Assembly (NCBI RefSeq): GCF_026616195.1
Contig: NZ_JANHDH010000001.1
Span: 1,736,001 to 1,800,000, forward strand
Origin: Haloarchaeobius amylolyticus
Lineage (GTDB): Archaea > Halobacteriota > Halobacteria > Halobacteriales > Natrialbaceae
Direction of reading: 5' to 3'
Length of the DNA stretch: 64,000 nucleotides
The position numbers and the translations under genes are program-made. Positions 25,475 through 33,297 of the stretch are shown here, in pieces. The number at the start of each line of letters is the position of its first letter. Positions within the stretch are counted from its first letter, which is position 1. The notes under the pieces were generated by a model, which did no database searches, had not been told where the DNA came from, and saw only the letters and a program-made list of their open reading frames with translations.

Positions 25475-26883
25475 ACGAGGAAGGCCCCGGCGAGCACCCA
25501 CTGCCCGACCGAGATGTCGTCGAGTTCGCCCGCCGCCGCCTTCACGAGCGGGTAGCTGAGGATGCCCGCCGCGATACCGTACGCGATGGAGTAGGTGAAC
25601 GGCATGACCATGATGGTCAGGCCGGCCGGCACCGCGTGCGTGATGTCGTCCCACTGGACCTCGACCACGTTGCGCATCATCAGGACCGCGATGACGACCA
25701 GCGCGAGGTGCGAGGCGTACATCGGAATCGCCGCCGCGAGGGGGACGAACGCGAGCGAGAGCAGGAACAGCACCGCGACGACCAGCGCCGTCATGCCGGT
25801 GCGCCCGCCCTCCTCGACGCCCGTCGCGGACTCGATGTACGTCGTGACCGTCGACGTGCCGAGGATGCCGCCCGCGGTCGTGCCGACCGCGTCGGCCATC
25901 AGCGGCTTGTCGATGTCGGGGAGTTCACCCTCCTCGTCGAGGAAGTCACCCGCCTGCCCGACGCCGACCAGCGTGCCGGCGGTGTCGAAGAAGTCGACGA
26001 AGAAGAACGTGAACACGACGAGCGCGAAGGTGAAGCCCTCGACGTTGCCGAAGCCGGAGAGGAACGCCCCGACCAGCGGCGAGATGTCGTAGGTCGCCGC
26101 GGGGAGCTTCGACGCGACGAACGCGCCCTCCGTGATGAACGCGCCCGAGAGCGCCTCCGGCGCGTAGCCGAGGTACGAGAGGACGAAACCGGCGACGGTC
26201 GTCAGCGCGATGCCGACGATGATGGAGCCCTTCACGCCGCGGGCGTAGAGGCCCATGGTGAGGAAGAGCCCGAGGATGGAGACGATGGCGACCGGGTTCT
26301 GTGCGAGCGACCCGAGCGTGATCATCGTCGCCTCGTCGGCGGCGACGACGCCCATCGCCTGCAGCCCGATGATGCCGAGGAACAGGCCGATACCCGTCCC
26401 GACCGAGAACTTCACGGGCTCGGGGATGAGCCCGACGACGTACTCACGCGCGCCGATGGCGGTGAGGAAGATGAAGAGAAGCCCCTCCACGAAGACCGCG
26501 GCGAGGGCGGTCTGCCACGGGATACCGAGCCCGAGGACGACGGTGAACGCGAAGAACGCGTTCAGGCCGAGTCCGGGTGCCTGCGCGAACGGTCTGTTCG
26601 CGTAGAACGCCATGACCGTCGTGGCGACGACGCTCGCCAGGATGGTCACGACCGCCAGCATCTGGATGACCTGTCCCTGGGAGTACCCCGGAATCTGCAC
26701 CGCGTTGCTCATGATGGCGGGGTTGACGGCGACGATGTAGCTCATCGTCAGGAACGTCGTGATGCCCGCCACGATCTCTGTCTTGAGGTCTGTCCCGTGC
26801 TCCGCGAAGCCGAAGTAGTCGGCGAACCAGCTGTCCCCACCCGTGGACTGGGTCTGGTTGGCCGTGCTCTCACTTGAACCCAT
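25438..26883 (-). CDS. AzgA-type NCS2 permease for purine bases
   Basis: The 481-residue membrane protein belongs to the AzgA branch of nucleobase transporters, which import adenine, guanine or hypoxanthine with protons. Evidence is the GITTFLTMSYIVAVNP first helix, the MAFYANRPFAQAPGLGLNAFFAF segment near residues 85-107, and the TSTVTTYIESATGVEEGGRTG block near 340-360 that marks this branch. About thirteen helices are predicted. The ATG at 26883 precedes MGSSESTANQTQ; seven more codons upstream are open. The region before the gene is unusually AT-rich with a 9-bp inverted repeat, so expression is probably controlled. Confidence 0.92.
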   Translation of the reverse strand: MGSSESTANQTQSTGGDSWFADYFGFAEHGTDLKTEIVAGITTFLTMSYIVAVNPAIMSNAVQIPGYSQGQVIQMLAVVTILASVVATTVMAFYANRPFAQAPGLGLNAFFAFTVVLGLGIPWQTALAAVFVEGLLFIFLTAIGAREYVVGLIPEPVKFSVGTGIGLFLGIIGLQAMGVVAADEATMITLGSLAQNPVAIVSILGLFLTMGLYARGVKGSIIVGIALTTVAGFVLSYLGYAPEALSGAFITEGAFVASKLPAATYDISPLVGAFLSGFGNVEGFTFALVVFTFFFVDFFDTAGTLVGVGQAGDFLDEEGELPDIDKPLMADAVGTTAGGILGTSTVTTYIESATGVEEGGRTGMTALVVAVLFLLSLAFVPLAAAIPMYASHLALVVIAVLMMRNVVEVQWDDITHAVPAGLTIMVMPFTYSIAYGIAAGILSYPLVKAAAGELDDISVGQWVLAGAFLVYFVVRTGGIVG

Positions 26884-26923
26884 AATGCACGTACGACCAA
26901 CCACAGAATTTGTAAATTAAAGC

Positions 26924-26989
26924 CTTTCGGAAATTCAGCCGCAAAATAACCACGTTCTTGTATATTTTCACCGTTCTCTGTTCCGAAAG
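26924..26989. promoter_or_regulatory. Perfect 9-bp inverted repeat around the permease TATA element
   Basis: CTTTCGGAA (26924-26932) and TTCCGAAAG (26981-26989) are exact complements, 48 bases apart, and bracket the minus-strand AAATATAC element at 26962-26969. One arm lies upstream of the TATA element and the other just past the expected transcription start, as for a two-site operator. A regulator responding to purines is a guess. Confidence 0.45.
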
Positions 26990-27192
26990 TCGAGAGGCCC
27001 TGTCGCGGTGGCGCCGGCCGCCACAGCACCGCCCGTGGGAGACGGTTGCCGGCCGTCGGTCACCCACCTGTCACTTCGGTTCGACGTCCCACGTCTGGAC
27101 GTCGGTCCGTCTCGGTGCGGGAGACCGAGCCTGCAGACGGTCGAACCCCGCAGCCGTCCCGCGAAACATCAGCCCCCTATCACTACGCCAAT

Positions 27193-27200
27193 TTTTATAC
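27193..27200 (+). promoter_or_regulatory. TATA box of the Hel308-like gene
   Basis: TTTTATAC is centred about 26 bases before the ATG at 27223 and 20 before the ATG at 27217, so it favours the 27223 start. Confidence 0.55.
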
Positions 27201-27222
27201 CGGGACGCACAACGTCATGGCA

Positions 27223-29142
27223 ATGGATGTCGCGGCCCTGCCCCTCGCGGACCGATTCGTCGACCACTTTCACGCGAAGGGCGTCGAGGACCTCTACCCG
27301 CCACAGGTCGCGGCGGTCGAGGCCGGCGTCTGCGAGGGCGAGCGCGTCGTCGCGGCGGTCCCGACCGCCTCCGGGAAGACCTTCGTCGCCCAGCTGGCCA
27401 TGCTCACCAGCGACGGCCCCGCGCTGTACGTCGTCCCCCTCCGGGCGCTCGCGACCGAGAAGTACGACGAGTTCTGCGAACTGCCGGACGTCTCCGTGGG
27501 CATCTCGACCGGCGACTTCGACGCGACCGACGAGGACCTCGCCGACCACGACATCGTCGTCGCCACCTCCGAGAAGGTCGACTCGGCCATCCGGAACGGG
27601 GCGTCGTGGGTCGAGGCCATCGACTGCGCCGTCGTCGACGAGATACACCTGCTCGACGCCGACGGCCGCGGGCCCACGCTGGAGGTGACCATCGCCAAGC
27701 TCCGTCGCCTCACCCCGGATATCCAGCTCGTCGGGCTCTCCGCGACGGTCGGCAACGCTGCGGAGATCGCCGACTGGCTCGACGCCGAACTGGTCCACTC
27801 CACCTGGCGCCCGGTCGAGCTGAAGACCGGGGTGTACGCCGACGAGACCATCAGTTTCGACGACGGCGAGGCGCGCGAGGTCGAGACCGGCGGCGACCCC
27901 GCCGCGGTCGCACTCGCCCGCGACGCGGTCGAGGACGGCGGGCAGTGTCTCGTCTTCGTCTCCTCGCGCCGGGCCGCCCAGGGCCTCGCGACCGACCTCG
28001 TGGACGAGTGGTTCGACACCGCCCCCGAGGTCGCCGAGGAGCTGCGCGTCAGCGCCACCACCGACACCGGGATGGAACTCGCCCGGTGTGCCGCGAACGC
28101 GGTCGCCTTCCACCACGCCGGCCTCTCCGCCGAACACCGCCGGCTGGTCGAGACCGCGTTCCGCGACCGCGACCTGAAGGTCATCGTCGCCACGCCCACG
28201 CTCGCCGCGGGCGTGAACGTCCCCGCCCGCCGGGTCGTCGTCCGCGACCACGAACGCTACGACGGGACCGGGATGGAGCCCCTGCCCGTCCTCGAGGTCC
28301 ACCAGATGTTCGGCCGGGCCGGGCGCCCCCACCTCGACCCCTACGGCGAGGCGATGCTGGTCGCCCGCGAGGGCGAGGCCGACACGCTCCGCGAGCGCTA
28401 CATCGGGGCCGACCCCGAGCGCGTCACCTCCAAGCTCGACAGCGAGGTGTCCCTGCGGACCCACGTCCTCTCGACGGTCGCCTCGGGCTTCGCGGACTCC
28501 CGCGCCGCCGTCCTCGAACTGCTGGACGAGACCTTCTACGGCCACCAGCGCGCCGGCAGCGACCTCGGGACCGTCGTCGACGACGTGCTCGCCTACCTCG
28601 AGAGTGCAGCGATGCTCGACCGCAGCGACGGCCTCCGGGCCACGAAGCTCGGCTCGCTCGTCTCCCGGGTCTACGTCGACCCCGTCACCGGCGCCTCCGT
28701 CATCGACGCGCTCGGGCGGGCCGCCGACAACCCGCGGCTCACCTCGCTCACGGTGCTCGAACTCGTCTGTGACACCACCGACATGCCGGAGCTCTACACC
28801 CGGAACGACGAGGCCGGCCGGCTCACCGACGAGGCGATGCGCCGCGAGAACGAACTCACGAAGTCCGTCATGGACTTCGACGGCGACTTCCAGGCGTGGC
28901 TGGACGTGTTCAAGACCGCCCGGATGCTCGCCGACTGGGCCGACGGCGCGGACGCCGACACGGTCGCGGAACGCTACGGGGTCGGCCCCGGCGACGTGCG
29001 CCGCATCGCCGAACGCGCGGCCTGGCTCCTGACGGCGACCGAGTCGCTGGCGGAGTACATCGCCGAGGAGGGGACCGACGTGACCCGGGTCGCCCGGGTC
29101 ATCCGGGAGACGCGCGAGGCGCTGGTCGAGCGCGACGTGTAG
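27223..29142 (+). CDS. Hel308-like superfamily 2 DNA helicase, short form
   Basis: The 639-residue protein has the Ski2/Hel308 motif set: Q-motif YPPQ (residue 28), Walker A PTASGKT (K52), DEIH (139-142), SAT (173-175), TPTLAAGVNVPARRVV, and motif VI QMFGRAGRP (361-369). A winged helix and ratchet-like helical region follow. Hel308 unwinds lagging strands at stalled forks. Family members usually have about 690-830 residues and a C-terminal helix-hairpin-helix autoinhibitory domain; here the protein ends shortly after the ratchet region. It may therefore be a divergent paralogue and not Hel308 proper. The in-frame ATG at 27217 is the alternative start. Confidence 0.85.
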   Translation: MDVAALPLADRFVDHFHAKGVEDLYPPQVAAVEAGVCEGERVVAAVPTASGKTFVAQLAMLTSDGPALYVVPLRALATEKYDEFCELPDVSVGISTGDFDATDEDLADHDIVVATSEKVDSAIRNGASWVEAIDCAVVDEIHLLDADGRGPTLEVTIAKLRRLTPDIQLVGLSATVGNAAEIADWLDAELVHSTWRPVELKTGVYADETISFDDGEAREVETGGDPAAVALARDAVEDGGQCLVFVSSRRAAQGLATDLVDEWFDTAPEVAEELRVSATTDTGMELARCAANAVAFHHAGLSAEHRRLVETAFRDRDLKVIVATPTLAAGVNVPARRVVVRDHERYDGTGMEPLPVLEVHQMFGRAGRPHLDPYGEAMLVAREGEADTLRERYIGADPERVTSKLDSEVSLRTHVLSTVASGFADSRAAVLELLDETFYGHQRAGSDLGTVVDDVLAYLESAAMLDRSDGLRATKLGSLVSRVYVDPVTGASVIDALGRAADNPRLTSLTVLELVCDTTDMPELYTRNDEAGRLTDEAMRRENELTKSVMDFDGDFQAWLDVFKTARMLADWADGADADTVAERYGVGPGDVRRIAERAAWLLTATESLAEYIAEEGTDVTRVARVIRETREALVERDV

Positions 29143-29174
29143 CGCGACCTGGAACCGACCATCCTGCCCCGCCC

Positions 29175-29675
29175 TCACCGCCCAGACCCGAACGCGAGGT
29201 ACACCAGCAGGACGCCGACCGCCGCGGCCCCGGCTGCCACCCCGGTACCGCCGAGCTGACCGACCACCAGCAGGTACCCAACGTACGCAACCCCCGCCGT
29301 CCCGACCCCGACCGCCAGCGAGGCGCCGACGTGCCCGAGTTCGACACTGCGAGTCGTCGCGCCGCGACCGAGTTGCCGCCCCAGCCCGCGAGCGTGGTGA
29401 CCGGCGTCCCACGCCAGCAGCGCCCCGATACCGCCGAGCAGCGTCGGGAGAACCGACAGGGTCGTCCCCGCGAGGGCGACCCCGGCGAACAGGCCGACCG
29501 CGCCACCGGTGATGCCCCGCGAGTCCCCGCGCCAGATACCCCACCCCAGAAGCGCGAACCCGGCGCCCGCGAGGAGGGTGCTCGGCCAGCTCGCCGCGGC
29601 CGCGACAACGAGCGCCAGCCCGCCGGCGAGCAGACTGGCCCACGCCTCAGTTCGGGAGGGCCGCGACTCTAGCAT
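29175..29675 (-). CDS. Membrane protein of the DUF58 operon (DUF7519-like)
   Basis: The 166-residue protein has about five to six hydrophobic segments with short loops, ending at GVLLVYLAFGSGR. It starts inside the last codons of the DUF58-containing gene (overlap about seven bases), so it is translationally coupled as the last gene of that operon. From memory, a small membrane protein of this kind closes similar haloarchaeal DUF4129-DUF7269-DUF58 operons and carries the label DUF7519; I cannot confirm that here. No motif suggests enzymatic function. Confidence 0.65.
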   Translation of the reverse strand: MLESRPSRTEAWASLLAGGLALVVAAAASWPSTLLAGAGFALLGWGIWRGDSRGITGGAVGLFAGVALAGTTLSVLPTLLGGIGALLAWDAGHHARGLGRQLGRGATTRSVELGHVGASLAVGVGTAGVAYVGYLLVVGQLGGTGVAAGAAAVGVLLVYLAFGSGR

Positions 29676-31594
29676 CGGCCGTCACCCCGCTGGAGGGCGG
29701 TCGGCAGGGGCTCGTCCCACCGCCAGTCGACGACCCGGACGCCCGCCTCGCGCAGGTCGTGGACGCGGTTCCGGCGGGCGACTCTGGCGAGCGTCCGAGC
29801 GGGCGAGTCGGTCGTCGTCGGGTCCGGGCTGACGACGGTCGTCGGGTGCCCGCCGACCTCGAACCGGCGGGCCACCTCGGCCGCGTAGTCGTCACAGAGC
29901 GGGGAGACCAGCACGACCTGCGCCCCGGTCGGGAGCCGGCGGTGGAGGCGCTCGATGGCCCGGCGGGCCGCGAGGTTCTCCCCCTGCCCCGCCGCGGTGA
30001 GCGCCGGGTGCGTCGCCAGCGTCTCGCGCAGGCGGACGCGGTGGTCCCGGCCGAGCCCCGGCGGCACCCAGCAGTCGGTCGTACTGACGGCCGTCAGGCC
30101 GACGCGGTTCCCCGCGGCCGTGAGGGCGGGCGAGAGCGACGCGACGGCGGCGAGCGACCGGTCGACCGCGTGCTCGTCGCCCGGAGTGGGCGCGACGTAG
30201 TTCGCGGCGCGGGTGTCGACGACGAAGACGACGGTCGCGGCCCGGTCGCGCTCGAACTCGACGGTCGCCAACTCGCCGGTCCGGGCCCAGCGCCGCCAGT
30301 CGATGCGCGACAGGGGGTCGCCGCGGCGGTACTCGCGGGTCGCGTGGAAGGTGAGCCCCGCGCCGCCCTCGCCGGTCCGTATCTCGCCGGCGGCCCGGGT
30401 CCCGCGCCGGCGAAGCGGTGCCGACGACGCCGGGTCGACGCCCGGGTCGACGCGCAGGCTCGTCGCGGCCGGCACCAGACACTCCAGTTCGGTCACCGCG
30501 GTCGGCCCCCGGACGTAGGCCAGAAGCGGCCCGAACTCGTGGGTCCCGCGCCGCGCCTCGACGGCGTACCGGACCGTGACCGATTCGCCGGGGGCGAGGG
30601 CGACCGCGCGCCGGGGTGTCCCCTCGACGACCGCCAGTCCGGCCGGCACGCCGTCGACCAGCCGGCAGTCCGGGACGCGCCGGTCGCCCTCGTTGGTGAC
30701 GGTGAGCGTCACGACCACCCGGTCGCCGGGGGTCGGCCGGCCCTCAGGCTCCAGCGACCGCTCGACCGAGAGCGACGGTGGTTCGGGAGTGCTGAGCCGC
30801 GACACGCCGAGGTAGCCGAGCGGGAGCGCCCCGAGCAGAACCACCGCGGGTGCCCGGGCGAGGACGCCGACGGCGAGCGTGGCCAGCCCGAGGACGCGGA
30901 GCCCGCGCCAGTGCCCCGTGTCGCGGCGGTCGCGGACGACGACCGGCTGGTCGTCTGCGGGTTCCTGCCTATCGGCCGGAGCGTCGGGCGGGAGCGACGG
31001 GACGGTCCCGACCGACCGGCCAGCGCGCCGCGAGAACCAGTCCGGGTCGGCGTCACCCGAGGGAGCCACGCCGGCGATAGCGGCGGCTTCGTCGACGACC
31101 CGGCGCACGTCCTCTCGGAGGTCCCTGTCCCCGCCCAGGAAACTGGAGACCACCGATGCTGGCTCGGCCGCTGCCGACTCCGCGGCGAGGAACCGGGCCG
31201 CGGCCGTGTCCTCGGTCCAGGTTCCCTCGGCGACCGCCGCCCGTGCCTCCTCTGCCGATCTTCCGTCGTACCGGGTGAGGACCGAGACGACGACGGTCGT
31301 CAGGGCCGACCGGGTTCCCTGTGTCGTCCGGTCGAGCGAGGCGCCGCCGAGGTAGCCGTCGAGGGCGGCCGCGAGCGTCGCCCCCGGCGGGTCAGTCCCG
31401 GCGGCGCGTTCGACCGAGGGCGGCGTGGCGTCGGTCCGGTCCCGGCGGGCCGCCTCGCCGGCGAGCCACGCGGCCGCGAACCCGACCACGAGCCCGGCGA
31501 CGGTCGTGGCCAGCGAGCCGCTGCCGACCAGCCCGGCCAGCCCCGCGGCGATGGCGACGGCCGCCGCGAGGAGGAGCCGGCGGTTCGTCCTCAT
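29669..31594 (-). CDS. DUF7269-like and DUF58 regions in one reading frame
   Basis: The 641-residue frame starts at the ATG that overlaps the DUF4129 stop (ATGA). Residues 1-215 have two N-terminal membrane helices and an Ala/Glu-rich soluble part, as in the DUF7269 protein usually encoded separately. From about residue 222 (HWRGLRVLGLATLAVG) a second pair of helices begins. Then come a CARDB-like beta region (DRVVVTLTVTNEGDRRVPD) and the DUF58 signature (GAGLTFHATREYRRGDPLSRIDWRRWARTG, near 440-470) followed by a von Willebrand A-like fold (VVFVVDTRAA). DUF58 proteins often work with MoxR ATPases in envelope processes. No stop or frameshift separates the halves; an internal start cannot be excluded. 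Confidence 0.82.
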   Translation of the reverse strand: MRTNRRLLLAAAVAIAAGLAGLVGSGSLATTVAGLVVGFAAAWLAGEAARRDRTDATPPSVERAAGTDPPGATLAAALDGYLGGASLDRTTQGTRSALTTVVVSVLTRYDGRSAEEARAAVAEGTWTEDTAAARFLAAESAAAEPASVVSSFLGGDRDLREDVRRVVDEAAAIAGVAPSGDADPDWFSRRAGRSVGTVPSLPPDAPADRQEPADDQPVVVRDRRDTGHWRGLRVLGLATLAVGVLARAPAVVLLGALPLGYLGVSRLSTPEPPSLSVERSLEPEGRPTPGDRVVVTLTVTNEGDRRVPDCRLVDGVPAGLAVVEGTPRRAVALAPGESVTVRYAVEARRGTHEFGPLLAYVRGPTAVTELECLVPAATSLRVDPGVDPASSAPLRRRGTRAAGEIRTGEGGAGLTFHATREYRRGDPLSRIDWRRWARTGELATVEFERDRAATVVFVVDTRAANYVAPTPGDEHAVDRSLAAVASLSPALTAAGNRVGLTAVSTTDCWVPPGLGRDHRVRLRETLATHPALTAAGQGENLAARRAIERLHRRLPTGAQVVLVSPLCDDYAAEVARRFEVGGHPTTVVSPDPTTTDSPARTLARVARRNRVHDLREAGVRVVDWRWDEPLPTALQRGDGRC

Positions 31595-32451
31595 CTCGTC
31601 TCCTCCTGTTCGAGCGCCCGGAGCGCCGCCTGGGCCCGGTCGGCGTAGGTCGTCGGGTCCGCGTCGCCGTACCGGACCGTCTCGAAGACGGCCGTCAGTT
31701 CCGCGACCGCGTCGGGGTCCATGCCGGCGGCGACGGCCGCCGCGGCGAACTCGCCGGGGGTCATCGCGGCCGCCGCGTCGGCGCCGGCATCCTCTGCTGC
31801 GAGCCGGGCCGTCAGGTCGTGCCACGCCCGGTAGACGACGTTGTCGACCGGCCGGTCACCCGTGGCGAGGCGGTCCGCGGCGGTTCCCGCGGCCTCCGCG
31901 ACCGCGGCCCTGGTCTCTTCCGGTTCGTCGTCCTCATCGACGTCGGCCGGTTCGAGCGACTGGTCCGGGTCGCGGGTTCGCCCGAGGACGAGCCCGGCCG
32001 CGAGCAGGCCGAGGACGCCGAGGACCGCGAGGCCGGCGAGCCAGGAGCCGCCGCCATCGGTGGCACTCGGCGGGGTCGGCCTCGGCGGGTCACCCTCACT
32101 GAGCGCGACCCCGACGGTCTCCATCGGCTGGGTGCCGGTGCCACCGCCACCGAGCAGCGAGAGCGTGAGCAACCCGAGCCCACAGAGGAGCGCCACCCCC
32201 ACACCGACCTCCCACGCGGGCGTCGTTCCGGTCCCCGACCGGCGGAGTGCGGACAGGGTGACGGGGACGACCGCCAGCGCACCGAGGAGGGTCACCGCCG
32301 CGAGGATCCGTGCCGCCGTCGCGTCGTCGATTCCCGGCGTGCCCGGCACCGTGGCTCCGCCGGCCGTCGGTGTCGTCAGCGCGGCAGCCACCCCGAGGAG
32401 GCCGACGATGCCGAGCAGCGTCCCCACCGCGGGCGCCGGGTCGCGTCGCAT
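31591..32451 (-). CDS. DUF4129 domain membrane protein
   Basis: The 286-residue protein has four membrane segments (about 9-28, 45-65, 78-100 and 138-158). The soluble C-terminal part carries DUF4129-type sequence: VDNVVYRAWHDLTARL followed by MTPGEFAAAAVAAGMDPDAVAELTAVFETVRYG. The domain often sits beside DUF58 and transglutaminase-like proteins in prokaryotes, and is thought to belong to envelope-associated MoxR systems. The ATG at 32451 is chosen since upstream codons are GC noise. It is the first gene of a three-gene operon. No MoxR ATPase gene is next to it, which is unusual for this neighbourhood. Confidence 0.82.
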   Translation of the reverse strand: MRRDPAPAVGTLLGIVGLLGVAAALTTPTAGGATVPGTPGIDDATAARILAAVTLLGALAVVPVTLSALRRSGTGTTPAWEVGVGVALLCGLGLLTLSLLGGGGTGTQPMETVGVALSEGDPPRPTPPSATDGGGSWLAGLAVLGVLGLLAAGLVLGRTRDPDQSLEPADVDEDDEPEETRAAVAEAAGTAADRLATGDRPVDNVVYRAWHDLTARLAAEDAGADAAAAMTPGEFAAAAVAAGMDPDAVAELTAVFETVRYGDADPTTYADRAQAALRALEQEETR

Positions 32452-32500
32452 CGGTGCAGGCTGCGCCGTGGAGTGAGAAAAGCGTGGGGTTCCCGGCGGG

Positions 32501-33217
32501 TCAGGGGTCGACGTCGACCAGCGCCCCGACGGGCGCCTCGGTCCGCTCGGCGGCGCGCTCTTTCCCCTCGTCACCGACCGCGATGAGCGCGAACACGCCC
32601 GCCACGTCGGCCCCGGCCTCCGCGACGATGTCGAGCAGGAGCTCCTGGGTCTCGCCCGACCGGATGAGGTCGTCGACGACGAGGACGGAGTCGCCCGCGC
32701 CGAGTGCCGACGCCGGCAGGTAGTAGGTGAGTTCGATGCCCGACTGGAGTCGCTGGCGGGCCTCGATGAACTCCTCGACGGCGGTCTCCTTCGACTTCTT
32801 CGCGTAGACGCAGTCGGCGCCGAAGTAACTCGCCATCGACGCGGCGAGCGTGATGCCGTCGGTCGCCGCGGTGAGGACCGCGTCGGGGCGGTCGAAGTCG
32901 AAGGCGTCGGCGGCGACCGGGGCGACGAGGTCGAGGAACGCCTGGTCGAACACCGCCGCCGAGTTGTCGACGTAGCCCTCGTCGTCCACCCGGATGCGCG
33001 CGCCCAGTTCCTCGGCGAGTTCGTCGCGGCCGACGCCCTCGACGACCTCCCGGGCGCGGTCCGAACTCGGCAGCACGTGGCCGTTCACGTAGCGGTTCAG
33101 GTCCCCTGCCGGCAGCCCCGTCAGCGCGGCGAGTTCGTCGTACGTCCGCGTCTCCTTCAGCATCTGGAGGACGTCGACGGCGCGCAACTGGAGGGCCGCC
33201 TTCTCGGCTCGGTTCAT
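32501..33217 (-). CDS. gfcR: GfcR-type regulator: HTH plus phosphoribosyltransferase-like domain
   Basis: The 238-residue protein has an N-terminal helix-turn-helix (residues about 5-48: RTYDELAALTGLPAGDLNRYVNGHVLP) joined to a PRTase-fold domain with an intact PRPP loop VDDLIRSGET (181-190). This arrangement matches haloarchaeal GfcR, studied in Haloferax volcanii as the activator of glucose and fructose catabolism genes; databases also label it orotate phosphoribosyltransferase-like. The intact PRPP loop suggests a ligand such as PRPP or a sugar phosphate. A true pyrE lies at 43.4 kb, so an enzymatic orotate role is not needed. It follows thrS on the same strand with an 80-base gap. Confidence 0.85.
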   Translation of the reverse strand: MNRAEKAALQLRAVDVLQMLKETRTYDELAALTGLPAGDLNRYVNGHVLPSSDRAREVVEGVGRDELAEELGARIRVDDEGYVDNSAAVFDQAFLDLVAPVAADAFDFDRPDAVLTAATDGITLAASMASYFGADCVYAKKSKETAVEEFIEARQRLQSGIELTYYLPASALGAGDSVLVVDDLIRSGETQELLLDIVAEAGADVAGVFALIAVGDEGKERAAERTEAPVGALVDVDP

Positions 33218-33297
33218 ACCACCTATGCACGACTACACAATCATGAATACATCGAATCTGTCGGGTCAGAAAGTGGGCACGACCGTGGGCGGTCGCG

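Larger units (their letters stand above)
26884..27222. other. 339-base divergent promoter region with AT-rich island
   Basis: Bases about 26901-26985 are strikingly AT-rich for this genome. They hold two TATA-like elements for the leftward permease (26912-26920 and 26961-26969) and the inverted repeat at 26924-26989. Bases 27000-27190 are GC-rich without a convincing gene. The TATA box of the rightward helicase gene is at 27193-27200. Confidence 0.6.
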
